From Arthrobacter sp. MYb227 (GTDB lineage: Bacteria; Actinomycetota; Actinomycetes; Actinomycetales; Micrococcaceae): a stretch of 64,000 nt of DNA. The first letter of the stretch is position 1, and the number at the start of each line of letters is the position of its first letter. Positions 7,772-17,146 of the stretch are shown in pieces. The notes under the pieces are model-generated. The model was not told where the DNA came from. It saw only the letters and a program-made list of their open reading frames with translations, and did not search any database. The DNA is taken from contig NZ_PCPT01000001.1 in the NCBI RefSeq assembly GCF_002975435.1, positions 620,001-684,000 of the forward strand, given 5' to 3'. A program made the position numbers and the translations under genes.

Positions 7772-9223
7772 TTAGGCGTATAACTCGCTCTTGGGCTTGT
7801 TGTTACGCACCTTGCGCCAACCGATCCACAAGGCAACGGCAATGATCGGAATACAGCCAATGGTGTAGAGGCCTAGGTGGAAGATCTCGCCATCCGGACC
7901 GACCATCGTGTCAAAGCCAATCAGTACGGTAATAATGGCAAGTGCTATCAGGCCAGCCCAGCTTGTATACGGGGAGCCAGACATGGGTAGCTTGGAAATC
8001 TTGCCCTTTTTCTTGCGCAACATGATCTGGCAGCCGAAGATCGCTGCCCAGGTGAAGAGCACACCAATGGATGCGGTGTTCAGCGCAAGGTCAAATGCGA
8101 AGGTTCCACCGAGCCAGATGTTCAGGATGACACCGATGAAGTAAACGCCAGCAATGGCCCAAATTGCTGCGTAGGGAACATAACGCTTGTTCATCTTGGT
8201 CAGCCACTGAGGCGCGTGCCCATTATTAGCCATCGCTCGGAACACCCGGCCAATCGAGTACAGACCTGAGTTGCAAGAACTCAGGGCGGCGGTGATGACA
8301 ACAAAGTTCATGACGCTGCCGATCCAACCCCAGCCCAGCTGGTCAAAGACCGTGACAAATGGGCTTTCGCCCGCCTTGTAGTGGTTCCAAGGAATGATCA
8401 TGGCCAATAGGGTGACCGAGCCGACGTAGAAGACCACGATACGCACCACTACAGCGCGGATAGCTGCGGGAACTTCCTTGATTGGATCTTCCATTTCGCC
8501 GGCGGTAATGCCGACCAGCTCAATGCCGTTGTAGGCGAAGATCACTGCATTCAAAACCAAGATGGAGATCATGACGCCACGTGGGAACATGCCGCCCTCG
8601 GAGGCGAAGAGGTTGCTAACAGCCGCATGCCCGTCCCCAACCTGTGCGTTGGTGACCACTAGATAGGTGCCAATGCACAGGAAGATCACGATAGCTGCGA
8701 CCTTCAGGAAGGAAGCCCAGAATTCGAATTCTGCAAAAGCCTTCGCGCTAAAGAGATTGACTGCCACCAGCAATGCAAGTGCACTCAGTGCAGCGGCCTC
8801 CACCGAAACGCCAGGAAAGAAGAACTGAAAGTAAAGGCCAATAGCAATCAGCTCGGCAATGCCTGTCATGACCCAGTTCAGGACGTACATCCACCCGGAG
8901 AGGAACGCTCCCTTGGCGCCAAAGAGCTCCCCGGCATAGGAAACGAAGGAGCCAGAGGACTGGCGGTACATGATCAATTCGCCAAGTGCGCGCATCAGCA
9001 AGTAGGCAATAACGCCAGCTAGTGCATAAGAGAAAATCAGCGCCGGGCCGGTTGAGGCCAAACGTCCACCAGCGCCCATGAACAAGCCGACTCCAATGGC
9101 ACCGCCCATGGCGATCATCTGAACATGTCGGCGGGAAAGGGTCTTTTTGTACCCCTCAGCCGAGATTTCGGCTTCTTTAGTCGAGGGGTGATGCTGGTGT
9201 TGATGAACGTTGTCGGGTTCCAA
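7772..9223 (-). CDS. APC-family amino acid permease (asparagine/GABA permease type)
   Basis: The 483-residue protein has about 12 membrane segments. The family motif RRHVQMIAMGGAIGVGLFMGAGG starts TM1 at about 31, and PALIFSYALAGVIAYLLMRALGELIMY forms TM2. GVGLFMGAG is the substrate-backbone loop of the AAT subgroup (AnsP, GabP, LysP); the sequence most resembles L-asparagine permeases, but specificity is not certain. The cytoplasmic N-terminus holds a His-rich stretch (VHQHQHHPS). The start is a TTG at 9223, supported by AAAAGGAG seven bases upstream; no better ATG exists. It is a single-gene unit with its own terminator. Confidence 0.9.
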   Translation of the reverse strand: MEPDNVHQHQHHPSTKEAEISAEGYKKTLSRRHVQMIAMGGAIGVGLFMGAGGRLASTGPALIFSYALAGVIAYLLMRALGELIMYRQSSGSFVSYAGELFGAKGAFLSGWMYVLNWVMTGIAELIAIGLYFQFFFPGVSVEAAALSALALLVAVNLFSAKAFAEFEFWASFLKVAAIVIFLCIGTYLVVTNAQVGDGHAAVSNLFASEGGMFPRGVMISILVLNAVIFAYNGIELVGITAGEMEDPIKEVPAAIRAVVVRIVVFYVGSVTLLAMIIPWNHYKAGESPFVTVFDQLGWGWIGSVMNFVVITAALSSCNSGLYSIGRVFRAMANNGHAPQWLTKMNKRYVPYAAIWAIAGVYFIGVILNIWLGGTFAFDLALNTASIGVLFTWAAIFGCQIMLRKKKGKISKLPMSGSPYTSWAGLIALAIITVLIGFDTMVGPDGEIFHLGLYTIGCIPIIAVALWIGWRKVRNNKPKSELYA

Positions 9224-9490
9224 CGCGTAACTCCTTTTAAGACTTCAACCACCCGTTGCCTGGGTGCGGCGGGCGTGGTGCATCTTCAGAGTGTTGGCAA
9301 TAGTGGTAGGCAACATATGAAGAAGGACACAATCGGCCAACTTACACCAAATTTGCGTCACATCTAAATTGTTTTGTGTCATCACTCACCGAATTCAGGC
9401 GTGATGCATGCCACCAATATTTTTGCAAATGCTCTAATGAGGCCCGGATTCTCGGGAAATTATTGAGGCCGTAAACATTGCGCAAAAAAG

Positions 9491-9520
9491 TTGTTGAACA
9501 AGTATAAAAAAGTGTATTTA
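9491..9520 (+). promoter_or_regulatory. Candidate promoter in the permease-menB divergent region
   Basis: TTGTTG (9491-9496), an 18-base spacer containing a poly-A tract, and TATTTA (9515-9520) form a plausible sigma-70 promoter about 150 bases before menB. The whole 9224-9670 gap is AT-richer than its flanks and holds no gene I can support. Confidence 0.35.
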
Positions 9521-9670
9521 TGCGGCATCCTGTTGGGCGAATGGGCCATGCTCTTCAGCCTACGCTCTGGCGTGTGAGACCGGAATATCTCCCTTAGTAA
9601 GTGTTTGCTTTACTTCATTCCTCTGAGCGCTTTGGCTCAAGACTGATCCAAGCGGCTAGCATTCAATATT

Positions 9671-10636
9671 GTGAGCACCGTAGATTCCACTCCCCAGTTG
9701 CCAGCCAAGGTTTCCGACATCTTTGATCCCACGCGCTGGCGTGAGGTCGAAGGCTTTGACCTTGAAGATATGACCTACCACCGCCAGGTCGAACGCGATG
9801 AACGCGGAACGATCCTGCGTGACCTTCCCACTGTACGCATCGCGTTCAACCGCCCGGAGGTTCGCAACGCTTTCCGCCCCGGCACCGTTGACGAGCTCTA
9901 CCGCGTGATGGATCACGCACGCATGAGCTCGGATGTGGCAACGGTGCTGCTAACCGGCAACGGCCCCTCTGCCAAGGACGGTGGGCACTCGTTCTGCTCG
10001 GGCGGTGACCAGCGCATCCGCGGCCGTGACGGCTACCGCTACGCCGAGGGCGAGACAGCCGACTCGATTGACCCGGCACGCGCCGGACGCCTACATATCC
10101 TTGAGGTGCAGCGCCTGATGCGCACCATGCCCAAGGTCGTCATTGCAGTGGTCAACGGATGGGCAGCCGGCGGTGGGCATTCGCTGCACGTCGTCTCCGA
10201 TTTGACCATTGCATCCCGCGAGCACGGCAAGTTCAAACAGACAGATGCAACAGTCGGTTCCTTCGACGCAGGCTACGGCTCGGCATTGCTGGCCCGTCAG
10301 GTCGGCCAGAAGAACGCCCGGTCGATCTTCTTCCTGGCCCGCGAGCACTCCGCCGAGGATATGGTGTCCATGGGCGCCGTGAACGAGGCGGTTGACCACG
10401 CCCGACTCGAAGAAGTTGCCCTCGAGTACGCGGCGGACATTGCCAAGCAATCCCCGCAGGCCATCCGCATGCTCAAGTTCGCTTTCAACCTGGCTGACGA
10501 CGGGCTGGCCGGCCAGCAGGTCTTCGCCGGCGAAGCCACCCGCATGGCCTACATGACCGATGAAGCAGTCGAGGGCCGTGACGCGTTCTTGCAGAAGCGT
10601 GACCCGGATTGGTCTGGCCACCCATACTATTTCTAG
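9671..10636 (+). CDS. menB: 1,4-dihydroxy-2-naphthoyl-CoA synthase
   Basis: The 321-residue crotonase-fold enzyme cyclises o-succinylbenzoyl-CoA in menaquinone synthesis. Diagnostic features are the N-terminal FDPTRWREVEGFD, the insertion GPSAKDGGHSFCSGGDQRIRGRDGY (about 97-121), VVNGWAAGGGHSLHVVSDLTIAS, TDATVGSFDAGYGSA, and the MenB-type C-terminus FLQKRDPDWSGHPYYF. The GTG at 9671 is the only start that keeps the N-terminal helix. menE follows after 58 bases and menA after that, all on one strand. Confidence 0.97.
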   Translation: MSTVDSTPQLPAKVSDIFDPTRWREVEGFDLEDMTYHRQVERDERGTILRDLPTVRIAFNRPEVRNAFRPGTVDELYRVMDHARMSSDVATVLLTGNGPSAKDGGHSFCSGGDQRIRGRDGYRYAEGETADSIDPARAGRLHILEVQRLMRTMPKVVIAVVNGWAAGGGHSLHVVSDLTIASREHGKFKQTDATVGSFDAGYGSALLARQVGQKNARSIFFLAREHSAEDMVSMGAVNEAVDHARLEEVALEYAADIAKQSPQAIRMLKFAFNLADDGLAGQQVFAGEATRMAYMTDEAVEGRDAFLQKRDPDWSGHPYYF

Positions 10637-10694
10637 GCAATACACGTTCCAGATAATTGAAGAACTCACGTAAGTCAAGGAAGCTTCTCACGCA

Positions 10695-11822
10695 ATGAAT
10701 CCAGATTCCGCACTCAAGGCCCTTTCCGCGGCCCTGAATGAAGAAGGTCCCGCCGTGGAAATTCTTCCCGGCACCTCGAATAACGACTATCGGGTCACCT
10801 TCGTAGGCACGGAGGAACTGAATGGGTTTGAAAAGATCGCTGCGGTGGTGCGTACTTCGGGGTCCACAGGGAACCCGAAGCGCACTGCTTTATCCGTTGA
10901 GGCGTTGGCCTCTTCTTCAATGGCAACCGCCGAATATCTGGGTTTTGAGGGCCAATGGGTACTGGCCTTGCCGCTGAACTATGTTGCGGGACTTTCGGTG
11001 CTGACCCGCAGCTTGTATGCCGGTACCCGCCCCTGGGCCATGGATTTAGCGTCTACCTTTGATGCGCAAGGATTCAATGACGCGGCTTCGGCACTCACCG
11101 ATTCCAGACGGCTTGTGTCGCTGGTTCCCACCCAGTTACAGCGCCTACTATCCGACCCTTCTGCCCAAACGCTCTCCACGTTGAGGCGATTTGACGCGAT
11201 CCTGCTTGGCGGTGCCCGTGCTCCTCAAGCGGTGCTTGATGAAGCAGCAAAGCATTCGCTCAAAATTCATCTCACCTATGGTTCGAGCGAAACAAGTGGT
11301 GGCTGCGTCTACGATGCGCGAGCGTTACCGGGTGTTGAGGTCAAAATCGTTGATGGTCGGATCTGTCTAGGTGGACCAACATTGGCTTCCGGATATCTAG
11401 ATAATCCAGAGCTGAATGCCGAGCATTTCCGCACTGACGCGCATGGAACTCGGTGGTATTTCACCGATGATCTTGGAAGTCTCAGCAATGAGGTACTTAA
11501 CGTCCAAGGTCGCGCCGACGATGTAATTATCACCGGCGGCATTAAGGTTTCTGCCTCCAAGATCCAGCACTTACTTGAAATTATCCCTGGGGTTGACTCT
11601 GTCGTGGTCATTGGGGTTTCGCACCCCGAATGGGGACAGCAGGTCGGTGCCGTGTTCAGTGGTACAGCTAGCTCCGAAACCATCAGAAATACCGTACGTG
11701 CGGCACTTGGTTCTGCTGCTATTCCGCGCAGGCTCGTGAACCTAGCAGTTTTGCCAATGCTGCCGAGCGGAAAATTTGACCGGGTAACGATCCAAACCTT
11801 GCTGGAAAATATTCAGGGTTAG
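10695..11822 (+). CDS. menE: o-succinylbenzoate-CoA ligase
   Basis: The 375-residue AMP-forming ligase is short, as actinobacterial MenE proteins usually are. The P-loop-like VRTSGSTGNPKRTALS is at about 51-66; later come LTYGSSETSGGCVYD (A5), RWYFTDDLGSLSNEVLNVQGRADDVIITGG (A7-A8 hinge) and a C-terminal PSGKFDRVTI with the catalytic Lys (A10). It activates o-succinylbenzoate to the CoA ester used by MenB. AAGGAAG lies upstream of the ATG, although about 12 bases away. It is co-directional with menB and menA. Confidence 0.95.
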   Translation: MNPDSALKALSAALNEEGPAVEILPGTSNNDYRVTFVGTEELNGFEKIAAVVRTSGSTGNPKRTALSVEALASSSMATAEYLGFEGQWVLALPLNYVAGLSVLTRSLYAGTRPWAMDLASTFDAQGFNDAASALTDSRRLVSLVPTQLQRLLSDPSAQTLSTLRRFDAILLGGARAPQAVLDEAAKHSLKIHLTYGSSETSGGCVYDARALPGVEVKIVDGRICLGGPTLASGYLDNPELNAEHFRTDAHGTRWYFTDDLGSLSNEVLNVQGRADDVIITGGIKVSASKIQHLLEIIPGVDSVVVIGVSHPEWGQQVGAVFSGTASSETIRNTVRAALGSAAIPRRLVNLAVLPMLPSGKFDRVTIQTLLENIQG

Positions 11823-11909
11823 CTGCTCTTCGTTTGCGAATTTCGCCCTCATCGGCGATCAGGGGAGAATAGAGGCTGATCTTAGACTGAAGTATCGAGA
11901 GGACTAATA

Positions 11910-12797
11910 GTGGCAACGCTTTCCCAGTGGGTCGCCGGTGCTCGACTACGCACCCTGCCCATCGTGATTGCCCCGGTCGTTATCGGCACGGCAGCAGCCC
12001 TAGACATCACGGGAAAAGTCGCTTGGTTTGAGGCGGTTTTAGCACTTATTGTGGGTCTTCTGCTGCAAATCGGCGTCAACTATTCAAATGATTACTCGGA
12101 CGGTATCCGTGGCACCGATGATGTCCGTGTTGGCCCGTTGCGTCTCACAGGTTCTGGCCTCGCCGAACCCAAAGCCGTCCGCAATGCGGCCTTTGGTTGT
12201 TTCGGTGCCGCAGCGCTTGTTGGCGCAATGTTGGTCATCATCACCGCTTCATGGCCCTTGTTATTGGTGGGCGCCGCGGCGGTTGTTGCCGCGTGGGGTT
12301 ACACCGGGGGTAAAAATCCCTACGGTTACCGTGGGCTAGGCGACGTATTCGTTTTCATCTTCTTCGGCCTAGTGGCAACGCTCGGAACTACCTACACACA
12401 AGCCGGTCAGCTATCTTGGCTTTCACTCATGGGAGCGATAGGAACCGGGTTCATTGCAACCGCCCTTTTGATGGCGAACAATGTGCGCGATATTCCAACC
12501 GACAAAGAAGTTGGTAAGCTAACGCTTGCCGTTCGTCTTGGAGACACAGCGGCTCGCATTAGCTACGTGATGATGCTTGCCGTGGCAATCGTATTACCGG
12601 TGGCAATGATCGGCGCTCACCCGTGGATGTGGCTCGTTTTGCTCACCGCGATTCTCTGCCTCCTGCCATGCTGGATCATGCTGCGTAAGCACGAACCCGG
12701 CGCATTGATCCCTGTCCTAAAACTCACGGGAATCATCAATATTCTCTATGCAGTGTTGTTCACCGTGGCAATCGTCTTGGATAGGGCGTTAGGCTAA
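11910..12797 (+). CDS. menA: 1,4-dihydroxy-2-naphthoate polyprenyltransferase
   Basis: The 295-residue protein has about nine membrane segments. The UbiA-type prenyl-diphosphate motif NYSNDYSDGIRGTD (about 59-72) and the second Asp-rich motif NNVRDIPTDKEVGKLTLAVRLGD (about 190-212) are both present. It attaches the isoprenoid tail to dihydroxynaphthoate in the membrane. The GTG at 11910 is well placed after AGAGGA. A strong terminator follows, so menB-menE-menA may form one unit ending here, with an 87-base gap between menE and menA. Confidence 0.96.
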   Translation: MATLSQWVAGARLRTLPIVIAPVVIGTAAALDITGKVAWFEAVLALIVGLLLQIGVNYSNDYSDGIRGTDDVRVGPLRLTGSGLAEPKAVRNAAFGCFGAAALVGAMLVIITASWPLLLVGAAAVVAAWGYTGGKNPYGYRGLGDVFVFIFFGLVATLGTTYTQAGQLSWLSLMGAIGTGFIATALLMANNVRDIPTDKEVGKLTLAVRLGDTAARISYVMMLAVAIVLPVAMIGAHPWMWLVLLTAILCLLPCWIMLRKHEPGALIPVLKLTGIINILYAVLFTVAIVLDRALG

Positions 12798-12828
12798 AAG
12801 TTCAACAAACTAATATTTTTATGAAGGT

Positions 12829-12850
12829 GGCCCGGTCATGTGACCGGGCC
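12829..12850 (+). terminator. Terminator after menA
   Basis: A perfect 10-base-pair stem (12829-12838 with 12841-12850) with a two-base gap is followed by ATTTCC. It lies 31 bases after the menA stop. Confidence 0.7.
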
Positions 12851-12890
12851 ATTTCCGTATGATTTCTGGATTCAAAACTACTTCACACAA

Positions 12891-13367
12891 CTACATGGCG
12901 CTCATGTCTCGCTGAAATCCGCCCTGCACAGAACGGAAGGCAACGACTCTGCCAACTGCCGCGCAACATCCAGGCAGTGCGCTAAATCCCAGAGCGCTCA
13001 CCCACGAATCCGGGGAAGAAACGCTGAACAAAATTGCTGGCAGCAAGGTGAATAGCACGAAGAAAGTAACCATATGGATCCACGGTTTGCTGACCAATCG
13101 TAGGACCCGATCCAGCATCAGCGCTAACAGCACTCCAACGAACAACGATACAAAGATGCTTCCCGCTGCGATGAATGGTCATATTCCGACGTCGCTGGCC
13201 TAGTACGCGCCAGATTCCTTCGCCCGAGTCGTATCGGCAAGGATAGCGAACACCAAAGTACCTGCCAGCCACAATCCGATAGCAGCAAGCCACCCCTTAA
13301 TGACTGTGGCTCCTCGTGGTGAAATTCTGTGGGGCGTCGAGTCGCAGTGAGGCCGGGCCTGTTCCAA
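12891..13367 (-). pseudogene. Decayed paralogue of the adjacent small membrane protein gene
   Basis: Reading one minus-strand frame from a TTG at 13367 (AGGAG just upstream) gives a protein that aligns without gaps to most of the 13592-14062 product, but with two in-frame stops: TAG at 13200-13202 and TGA at 13179-13181. The TGA falls where the intact copy has Trp, a single-base change from TGG. Shared blocks include KGW-AAIGLWLAGTL, SGAY/SGSF, LALMLDR/LALLLNR, KPWIHMVTF/TPWIHVLAF and the AFR C-terminus. The alignment across both stops shows substitution decay, not a frameshift. The two copies are divergently oriented. Confidence 0.85.
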
Positions 13368-13591
13368 GTGAGACGCTCCTAAAATTCGTAGATAGCATCG
13401 CTACCAAAGTAAGTAGGTACGCATCATTTCCTGATTAACTACAGCATAAACAAGTACTCGAGTGAAACTGTTGAGCTGCGACGGGTGGTTATCTCAGTCG
13501 CCACCATAGTTCTTCGTATCGTTCACTATTCGGCCAGCGCACGTAGACTTGGACGCTGAACGGCATTGCAACGACGATGATAGGACCGAAC

Positions 13592-14062
13592 ATGGAATAC
13601 ACGCAGCAACGCTACAAACGCAGTGCCGGTAAATCCTCTTTTGACGGACCTGCCATTGCCAAAGGTTGGTTCGTTGCCGTGGGATTATGGCTGGTTGGAA
13701 CGCTCATCTCCATGCTCATCACCGAGATATTGTCAGAAGGCGGTTCCGGAAGCTTCATCTCTAGCAGCTTGGGAATCTGGGCAGTCTTTTCCGTTGCCAG
13801 CGTCTTAGTCGCCGGAGTCCTTGGCCTACCGCTGGCATTGTTGCTTAACCGTTTCATGCGTCAGGTTCAAACGCCGTGGATCCATGTGCTTGCATTCGCG
13901 ATGTTCTTTACGCTCAGCGGCGCCATACTCATGAGCGGAATGACCGGCAGCTTCCTCAGTGCTTTAGGGGTTTCCTGTTGGATGGGACTTTGCGCAGCCG
14001 CCGGTCGCCTAGCAGCGTTTCGAAAATCCGGTGCATTTCATCGGGTCTTGACCGGGGACTAA
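13592..14062 (+). CDS. Small four-TM membrane protein, intact copy
   Basis: The 156-residue protein has a basic N-terminal tail (MEYTQQRYKRSAGK) and about four hydrophobic segments, starting at GWFVAVGLWLVGTLISMLI, then ISSSLGIWAVFSVASVLVAGV, WIHVLAFAMFFTLSGAILMS and FLSALGVSCWMGLCAAAGRLAAF. I do not recognise a named family. ATG 13592 has AGGA six bases upstream, which favours it over ATG 13577. The decayed divergent paralogue next to it implies an old inverted duplication. Function unknown. Confidence 0.75.
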   Translation: MEYTQQRYKRSAGKSSFDGPAIAKGWFVAVGLWLVGTLISMLITEILSEGGSGSFISSSLGIWAVFSVASVLVAGVLGLPLALLLNRFMRQVQTPWIHVLAFAMFFTLSGAILMSGMTGSFLSALGVSCWMGLCAAAGRLAAFRKSGAFHRVLTGD

Positions 14063-14153
14063 ACATTCTAGGTTGCTTGCAACCACACTCGTTGGGCGTT
14101 GCGGTTATTCATTTTTGACGTACCGCAACGCCCAACTGCTCATGCTTTGGTAT

Positions 14154-16985
14154 CTAATACTTGCGCGTAGCGCGTTCCAACAGTTCAAGCACGTGTTCGT
14201 AGGACTGCTCGGTAGCCCGAGTCATGCCCAACTCACAGGTCCTGTTACAGGATGCATGTGCGGCAGCCCCAAATGCTCGAACTTCTGAGGCCTGAACTTC
14301 GGTCGCAGATTCGGTAAGTTCGGGATGCAGCATGCCGCGATCTCCCGCGAAAGCACAACAGCCCCAGTTCTCCGGAATGTGCACCTCTTGGGCAACTGCT
14401 TCTGCCACGGATTGCAACGCCGGGTTTAGCCCCATCCGAGTTGAAGAACAGGTTGGATGCAGGGCAAGGCTTTCAACTTTTTGACCCGCAGGTAGCAGTG
14501 GCAAAATGTGCTCGGCAGTGTAATCAACAACATCAATGATTTTTAGCGGTTTGCCGCCCGCAGGTATTACTTCATTTTCAATGCTGTGCAGTAATCCCTC
14601 GGTACACGATGAAGCATCACACACAATAGCCAGTTCGCCATTGCCGCTTGCCTCCCGCAACACGGCAACAGTGCGCTCCCCCATGCTTTGCTTGCCGGTT
14701 TCCATACCCTTGGAAGACCACGGGGTGCCACAGCACAAGGAATCGATTCCCTGCGGAACTAACAGCTCTATTCCAACGCGCTGAGCAAGGCTGCTAAAGC
14801 TTTTCTGAACGCCGGGTTGCCTGGGATCTGCCGGACCAAACATTGTATTGACACAGGCAGGGAAATACACCGCGACCGGCTCACCTGTCGGGGCTAACCG
14901 TGCACGCTTGGAACCTCCAATGGGTAGCTCCGCAGAATACAACGGGAGGGTGTCCTTGCCAAGAACCGCTCGGCCAAGCTTGTTCACCCCGGTGATCAGT
15001 GGAACCGGAACGTTATCGGCAATAGTCAGTAGTTTGCCAGCCCCCTGAGTGACGGCACCCCAGTGTTTGGCTGCCCCATCCCATAACGCTCCTTCTACCT
15101 TGTTTGCGTTCTTGGCTCGCAGCTTCTTGACCAATGAACCCGTATTGATATCTACAGGGCAGGCGGTCTGGCACATGCCATCCACTGCGCACGTGTCAAG
15201 CGATTCATAGGCATAATCTCGCTCAAGTTCGGCAACCAGGTTCGTGTTCCCGACCAGACGAGCAGTTTCAATAGCACGCAGCGTGACAATGCGCTGACGC
15301 GGTGTCAGCGTGAGATTTCGTGAGGGGCACACGGGTTCGCAGTACCCACAGGCGACGCAACGATCCACTGCTTCATCTACCGCGGGTGTCACCTTAATGT
15401 GGCGCAAATGGGCTTCTGGATCCTCGTCCAGGATGACTCCAGGATTCAATAGTCCAGCAGGGTCCAGCAGGTTCTTCAGTTCACGCATGATTGCATAGAG
15501 CTCGTCCCCATATTGACGCCGAACATAGGGGGCCATGACGCGTCCGGTTCCGTGTTCGGCTTTCAGCGAGCCGCCTTCCCCGAGGATCAGATCAACCATG
15601 TCATCGGTGAATGCCGAGTAACGTTCGATCTGTTCGCTGGTGTGGAATCCATCGGTAAGCATAAAGTGTACGTTTCCCTCCTTGGCATGACCGAAAATTA
15701 CCGAGTTTTCGTATCCGTAACGGTCAAAGAGGACCGAGAGCTCCTTACAGGTGCGTGCAAGTGCCGGAACAGGCACCACTACATCTTCAAGAAGTGCCGT
15801 GGTGCCCTGGGCCCGAGCTCCAGCCACTGAAGCGTAGAGGCCCTTGCGTAGGTTCCACAATTTTCCGCGGGTATTAATTTCCGAGCTAAATTCTGCCGGT
15901 GCGCTTAGTTGCAGCGAGTTGGCTAGCTTATGCCCGGTTTCTTGGCGAACTGCAAGTTCTTCGACGTTAGTTGCCGTGTATTCAACCAACAGTGCAGCGT
16001 GCGTAGCAACGTTGAGTCCAGCAACAATTTCCGGGGTTCCAGGAAGTGTTTGGCCGACCTTCAGGGACAGCGAGTCCATGAGTTCTACAGTTGCTGCGCC
16101 CGAGCCCACCAAGGATTCGAGGGAGGCATTAGCCGTGAAGAGATCATCAAAAACCAATAGTGAGGTGGTGACGTGTCGGTAGGCGGGAACCGTTTTGAAC
16201 GTTGCTTCTGCGACGAAGCCGAGGGTGCCCTCGGAACCAACGATCAGGTGAGCCAAGACCTGAGCAGGATCTTCATAGTCAATAAACGAATTGAGCCCAT
16301 AGCCCATGGTATTTTTCATCGCGAACTGGTGCTTGATGGTTGCCACAGATTGCGGGTTGGCTCGCACGCGCTGGGTGAGCTGTTCTAGCCCAGCAAAGAG
16401 CTTGGGCTCGAGAGCACGCAGCTTCTGGTTGGCATCTGGTGCTCCGGTGTCCACAACTGTGCCGCTGGTTAAGACAATGATCAATGAGTCAAGCGTTCGG
16501 TAGACGTTATCCACTGTTCCGCAGTGCATACCCGAGGAGTTATTAGCTACCACCCCGCCGATGGTGCAGGCCACTTCAGATGCCGGGTCAGGACCAAATT
16601 TGCGTCCGTAGGGTGACAGGCGTGCATTGAGGGCTCGAACTGTCACACCCGGTTGGACGCGTACGCGGGCTCCTGCGTTAAGAACCTCAATATTCTTGAA
16701 ATTTTTGCGTACATCGACCATGAGCGAATCGGTGACTGCCTGACCTGAGAGCGAGGTACCACCGGAACGGAAGGTTAGCGGTAGTTTGAGTTCGGCGCTG
16801 GCTTTGAGCAGTGCACCAACTTCGGCTGCATTATTGGGGATTGCTACAGCTTGCGGGGTCAAGAGAAAGTGGGATGCGTCATTCGCATAGGCATGCAGAT
16901 CGATAGCACGTTCGGTGAGTTGGCTATCGTCTGACAGTGCGCGACGCAATGTGGGAATCAAGGCAGGGCTCTTTCGTTCCGTCAA
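14154..16985 (-). CDS. FAD-binding and Fe-S oxidoreductase, D-lactate dehydrogenase type
   Basis: The 943-residue protein fuses a GlcD-like flavin domain and a GlcF-like iron-sulphur domain. The FAD-binding core includes PLTFRSGGTSLSGQAV (about 69-84), FGPDPASEVACTIGGVVANNSSG and EHGTGRV near the end of the oxidase part. The second half has two 4Fe-4S motifs (CVACGYCEPVCP; CAVDGMCQTACPV) and two CCG motifs (DSLCCGTPWSS; WGCCAFAGDRG). Relatives oxidise D-lactate or other 2-hydroxy acids and pass electrons to quinone, here menaquinone. The gene faces a divergent, broken FCD-type GntR regulator, the usual control partner of lactate dehydrogenases. Confidence 0.9.
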   Translation of the reverse strand: MTERKSPALIPTLRRALSDDSQLTERAIDLHAYANDASHFLLTPQAVAIPNNAAEVGALLKASAELKLPLTFRSGGTSLSGQAVTDSLMVDVRKNFKNIEVLNAGARVRVQPGVTVRALNARLSPYGRKFGPDPASEVACTIGGVVANNSSGMHCGTVDNVYRTLDSLIIVLTSGTVVDTGAPDANQKLRALEPKLFAGLEQLTQRVRANPQSVATIKHQFAMKNTMGYGLNSFIDYEDPAQVLAHLIVGSEGTLGFVAEATFKTVPAYRHVTTSLLVFDDLFTANASLESLVGSGAATVELMDSLSLKVGQTLPGTPEIVAGLNVATHAALLVEYTATNVEELAVRQETGHKLANSLQLSAPAEFSSEINTRGKLWNLRKGLYASVAGARAQGTTALLEDVVVPVPALARTCKELSVLFDRYGYENSVIFGHAKEGNVHFMLTDGFHTSEQIERYSAFTDDMVDLILGEGGSLKAEHGTGRVMAPYVRRQYGDELYAIMRELKNLLDPAGLLNPGVILDEDPEAHLRHIKVTPAVDEAVDRCVACGYCEPVCPSRNLTLTPRQRIVTLRAIETARLVGNTNLVAELERDYAYESLDTCAVDGMCQTACPVDINTGSLVKKLRAKNANKVEGALWDGAAKHWGAVTQGAGKLLTIADNVPVPLITGVNKLGRAVLGKDTLPLYSAELPIGGSKRARLAPTGEPVAVYFPACVNTMFGPADPRQPGVQKSFSSLAQRVGIELLVPQGIDSLCCGTPWSSKGMETGKQSMGERTVAVLREASGNGELAIVCDASSCTEGLLHSIENEVIPAGGKPLKIIDVVDYTAEHILPLLPAGQKVESLALHPTCSSTRMGLNPALQSVAEAVAQEVHIPENWGCCAFAGDRGMLHPELTESATEVQASEVRAFGAAAHASCNRTCELGMTRATEQSYEHVLELLERATRKY

Positions 16986-17045
16986 GTGAGACTACGCCGG
17001 AAGTTCCTACGATGCTTGATGACACGAGCAGACCCCGATCATGAG

Positions 17046-17060
17046 AATTGTCTAACAAGT
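17046..17060. promoter_or_regulatory. Candidate GntR/FCD operator in the D-lactate dehydrogenase promoter
   Basis: The sequence AATTGTCTAACAAGT has the near-palindromic TTGT-N3-ACAA core with the GT/AC half-sites typical of FadR-subfamily regulators such as LldR. It lies 61-75 bases upstream of the dehydrogenase start and overlaps a possible minus-strand -10 region (TTGCTT-17-GACAAT). A TTGACA directed at the regulator lies next to it (17065-17070). Confidence 0.45.
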
Positions 17061-17146
17061 ACATTTGACAAGCAAACTAAAGTTTGAGGAATCTGCCATC
17101 TTAGATTCTTGGAACTCTGGGCACACGCAAAGGATCAGCCATATCT

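Noticed and set aside
10091-10678. 195-codon minus-strand frame inside menB
   Set aside because: Antisense to a complete MenB; no ribosome site and no family features.
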